DNA of 64,000 nt from Oegoconia quadripuncta. Lineage: Eukaryota > Arthropoda > Insecta > Lepidoptera > Autostichidae. Both the position numbers and the translations under genes were made by a program. Below, in pieces: positions 61,436 through 64,000 of the stretch. How positions within the stretch are numbered: the first letter of the stretch is position 1; the number at the start of each line of letters is the position of its first letter. Location of the stretch: NCBI GenBank assembly GCA_949316235.1, contig OX438760.1, positions 2,916,501 to 2,980,500 on the forward strand, read 5' to 3'. The notes beneath the pieces are model-generated. The model worked only from the letters and a program-made list of their open reading frames with translations, was not told the DNA's origin and made no database searches.

Positions 61436-61607
61436 TATTACGCGGGGAATCGCATTTTGCATACCTCGCCTGGGGGAGGGTGAGGGAGGGATACCCACTA
61501 AAACCCCATGGCGACCTACCTCGGCAGTAGAGAGGACCTGGGAACGCATTAGCGGCTCCAGGACCCCCCCCCCCCCCCCACAAGGGGAGGCCCGTTCCCG
61601 TAAAAGG
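61436..61607 (-). mobile_element. R1-like LINE 3' region
   Basis: On the minus strand GGGAACGGGCCTCCCCTTG, then a G-run, CCGCTAATGCGTTCCCAGGT, GGGTTTTAGTGGGTATCCC and CGATTCCCCGCG, parallel to 28317-28540. The C-run at 61563-61580 is an expanded homopolymer within it. Confidence 0.6.
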
Positions 61608-62189
61608 CACCTAAGTAATATGGGACTTTTATAGCATGTTGAAATTTGGGTTTGTGTAAAATTTTATAGAATTGAATAAACAACTCTTTGAAGTTTCAGC
61701 ATTTTACTGTGAGACTGAGATGCACTTACGTTTACGTACAGAATTATTTCCTATCTCACTCAAACTGAGCGACATTTGAATGGAAATAAGATATCATAGT
61801 CTTTTTACTGTTGATTAGTTTTGTCGCTTTCCGCTTGTACCTTGAACCGACGGGGTTAATTATTGGCTGTCAGATTGTAATCATTGCTTACTTGCTTAGC
61901 CTTAATTGTAAGTACAAAATGTAGGACGCGAAATTCCTGCTTAGATGAAAGTGTACACAATGTGGTAATTAATTTTACTTTATTGTCTGTTATTAATTAA
62001 CTTCTATTCTATTGTTTAATTGTTGGACTGTTTTATAGGCTTACCACTCTAATATCGTCATCATCACCCGAATCAATCCACTTCTGAATATAGTCCCTCC
62101 TAGGTTTACCAGGCATCATAAAGAATTTTTAGCAACCCGAGATTTTGAAAATGGCAATATTGTGTTCTCTTTGTCAGGACCTTTTACCG
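61608..62189. other. No feature recognised
   Basis: Unmatched sequence. Confidence 0.35.
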
Positions 62190-62248
62190 GACTGCTCCAG
62201 AACGGAGGGTAATGTTACCTTCTGTAACCTAAACGACTTGACTTTTTT
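62190..62248 (+). repeat. CGA repeat fragment interrupted by E
   Basis: CCGGACTGCTCCAGAACGGA, GGGTAATGTTACCTTCTGTA and ACCTAAACGACTTGAC. The E poly(A) (as T-run) starts directly after ACTTGAC. Confidence 0.55.
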
Positions 62249-62505
62249 TTTCTTTTTTTTTAACGGTACACAAAACTGGACACAATTCAAAATATTTTAG
62301 TTACCCAACATTACGACATAATTAACTGAATGTATCCTACTGGATGTGAACACAGCATGCACACAGGTAAACAGTTTCAATACTTAAGAATAAAATAAGA
62401 CTATTAACTAACTAAATCACAAAGACAATACAAAAAGACCTATTTATAATTGTTATACAAAAAGAGAGGATGATTAATCCTTAATACATATACAACCATA
62501 GATAA
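62249..62505 (-). mobile_element. Retroelement E 3' region
   Basis: T-rich tail 62244-62261, then ACAAAACTGGACACAATTCA, TGTATCCTACTGGATGTGAA, GAGGATGATTAATCCTTAAT and ACAACCATAGAT; the inverse of 3149-3535 without its insertion. Confidence 0.6.
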
Positions 62506-62865
62506 CTTTCGGGTGCTCTTAAGCTGATATATTCAACAAGAACTCAATTTGATTGAGGTAAGCACACGCAAAAACAGTTCAAAAAATAATGTGTTGGTAC
62601 TTGACTTCTAATGTCAGTCAACCTTGACACCTATGCATGTGATTGAGCTTCGGCCGTCGGCGCGGGCGCCTCGCTCGCGGACTTTTTGCCGAGAATCGTG
62701 ATGACATTAACAAGATGATGCTTGTTAATAATTGATGCTATTGACCTCTCGATGGTTTCACGTGGTTTGTGGAGGCTCCAGCGCTTTCCACGTGTCGTTA
62801 GAAACGTGAGAACAATCCAGATAATCTAATATTAGATCAGAAGCAAAGTGAAAATTGTAAGTGTT
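62506..62865. other. No feature recognised
   Basis: Contains a GC-rich patch, CGGCCGTCGGCGCGGGCGCC (62651-62670), of unknown meaning. Confidence 0.35.
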
Positions 62866-63015
62866 CATCATCATATCAGCCACAGGATGTCCACTGCTGA
62901 CCATAGGCCTCCCCCATAGATTTCCAGAGCGACCGGTTGGAAGCAGCTTGTATCCAGCGACGTCCCGTCACTTTCATCAGGTCGTAGGTCCACCTTGTAG
63001 GTTGGTTGAGTTCAT
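62866..63015 (-). pseudogene. RTE LINE ORF2 C-terminus and 3' end
   Basis: Minus-strand translation gives WTYDLMKVTGRRWIQAASNR then SLWKSMGEAYGQQWTSCG-stop, the standard end of lepidopteran RTE ORF2 (W-DDL-KV-GR-W--AA-DR--W---GEAYVQQWT--G). ATATGATGATGA follows as tail. Upstream ORF2 is absent. Confidence 0.7.
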
Positions 63016-64000
63016 ATAATTCTTTGTAGCTGACTGTTCAATAACAAAGACTGTAGATCTCTCATTGTATATTTTATTTCTCCAATTTAATCCTTTAGGG
63101 GTTCGTTATTTGATGGTAGGAGGTTCGCGACAAGTTTTACGTAATGGCGGCTAGATAAAAAACCATATTTTCTTCTTTAAGTAGATTTTCTTTTCTTTTG
63201 GGGTTAGGGGTTCGCGGTCGTTTGAGAACTTCAACAGGGTGCCCCTGTTATCATAAATATGAATTTGAGAAACCCTGCTGTAGGAGATAAGCGCGTAAAT
63301 TTTGACGAATGTGCGTTCCCACTTCACTGCTGCTACTGCTTCTCCCAGGATATGCCACTGAACTTGATTTTCGGTTATCTATATCAAGTACTACGAGCCG
63401 CTTTATCCCATACATTTGTCTAGGCGTGGTCTACTCCAGAACTCGTTTTCCCCATCAGTTCCGCGCAGATGTGGCTCTTCTGCATATCATTTTTCTGAGC
63501 TAGGTCAGTAATTCTCGTTCTTGGAGAGATCATCTCGTTCCTGATCTTAAACCTGCAATAAACCGTAATTCCGAGCGTAGCTCTTGCCAAGCTCGCTAAG
63601 CAACTTTAATCTTATGGATCAACAGCACCCTCAATATAATATAGGTTGTTACTTGTAGGACGCACTGATTGAAGATGTTCCTCTTCAGGTTTAGCTCTGT
63701 TAGCGACGAGAAAATATGTTGCATCTTCATGTTTTGCATATTTTATTACACTATAGTCTGTAGAACGACGGTCAAGTCTGAGTATTATTGCCATCTCTGT
63801 GTCGCCACCTGGGCATGGTTGTAGTGGAAACTCCCGGTAAGCATTAGTTTCCCGTAATTTCTACAACCTTGTAATCAATTGGCATTTATTTCGACCGCGT
63901 GCTTCACTTTCGACGAAAAAGTAGCGGAGCTTTAAAAAATCTTCTAAGAAAGAAGAAAATGCTGGCCTCGTAGAAAGGGAATCTTCAAATAATTATACAT
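63016..64000. other. No gene identified up to the window edge
   Basis: Frames at 63309-63503 (plus) and 63612-63794 (minus) show no domain. This part is slightly less AT-rich and could hold an old LINE remnant, but I cannot demonstrate it. Confidence 0.35.

Overview
This window reads as AT-rich intergenic or intronic DNA of a lepidopteran insect (butterfly or moth). I found no host protein-coding gene, rRNA gene or genuine tRNA gene. The assignment rests on the repeat content: tRNA-headed SINEs with short A-rich or AAAT tails, Helitron-like elements that start TCTAACTA and end CTAG between A and T, RTE, CR1/Jockey-like and R1-like LINE debris, and short TIR elements. The longest open frames either belong to transposable elements or are artefacts of a pentanucleotide array.

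Names used below are mine. SINE-A, -B, -C and -D are four tRNA-headed SINE families. HelA and HelB are Helitron-like elements. LINE-L is the CR1/Jockey-like element at 47.1-50.7 kb. LINE-b, LINE-M, RTE and R1-like are other LINE 3' pieces. F, H, E and K are other retroelement 3' families. P is a long-TIR DNA element. Q, R, Z, A, B, CGA and Y are dispersed repeats whose class I cannot fix.

Layout. 0-9 kb: HelB holding a MITE, a near-perfect 38-bp-arm hairpin, SINE-A inserted in HelA, SINE-A inserted in SINE-D, and F inserted in HelA. 9-20 kb: SINE-B, HelA, a TIR element, a SINE-C with multiplied tails and several fold-back structures. 20-31 kb: SINE-C inserted in an RTE fragment, a PIF/Harbinger-type MITE inserted in HelA, two P elements with nested insertions, and an R1-like 3' end with a 14-bp target duplication. 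31-46 kb: SINE-A, MITEs, a LINE-M 3' end, a RAYAC pentanucleotide array growing from an F-element tail, and palindromes near 41.9 and 42.6 kb. 46-51 kb: LINE-L, the only nearly complete element (ORF1 3' part, endonuclease, reverse transcriptase), sitting inside an older repeat R whose uninterrupted copy is at 56.4 kb. 51-64 kb: an inverted, about 99 % identical second copy of the Q/K segment of 27.4 kb, a SINE-A dimer, an H element with a 29-bp target duplication, and a fold-back element with 138-bp arms.

The elements relate to one another as parasites and hosts. LINE-L encodes what a CR1-like element needs, apart from one frameshift. The tail of SINE-D resembles the RTE 3' end, and the tail of H resembles that of LINE-M, so each could be copied by the matching LINE machinery. 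SINE-B and SINE-C share a core. The nesting gives relative ages. I see no defence, biosynthetic or other host gene system. The most promising unexplained structures are the 59.4 kb fold-back element, the P family, the Q/K inverted duplicate and the short near-perfect hairpins.
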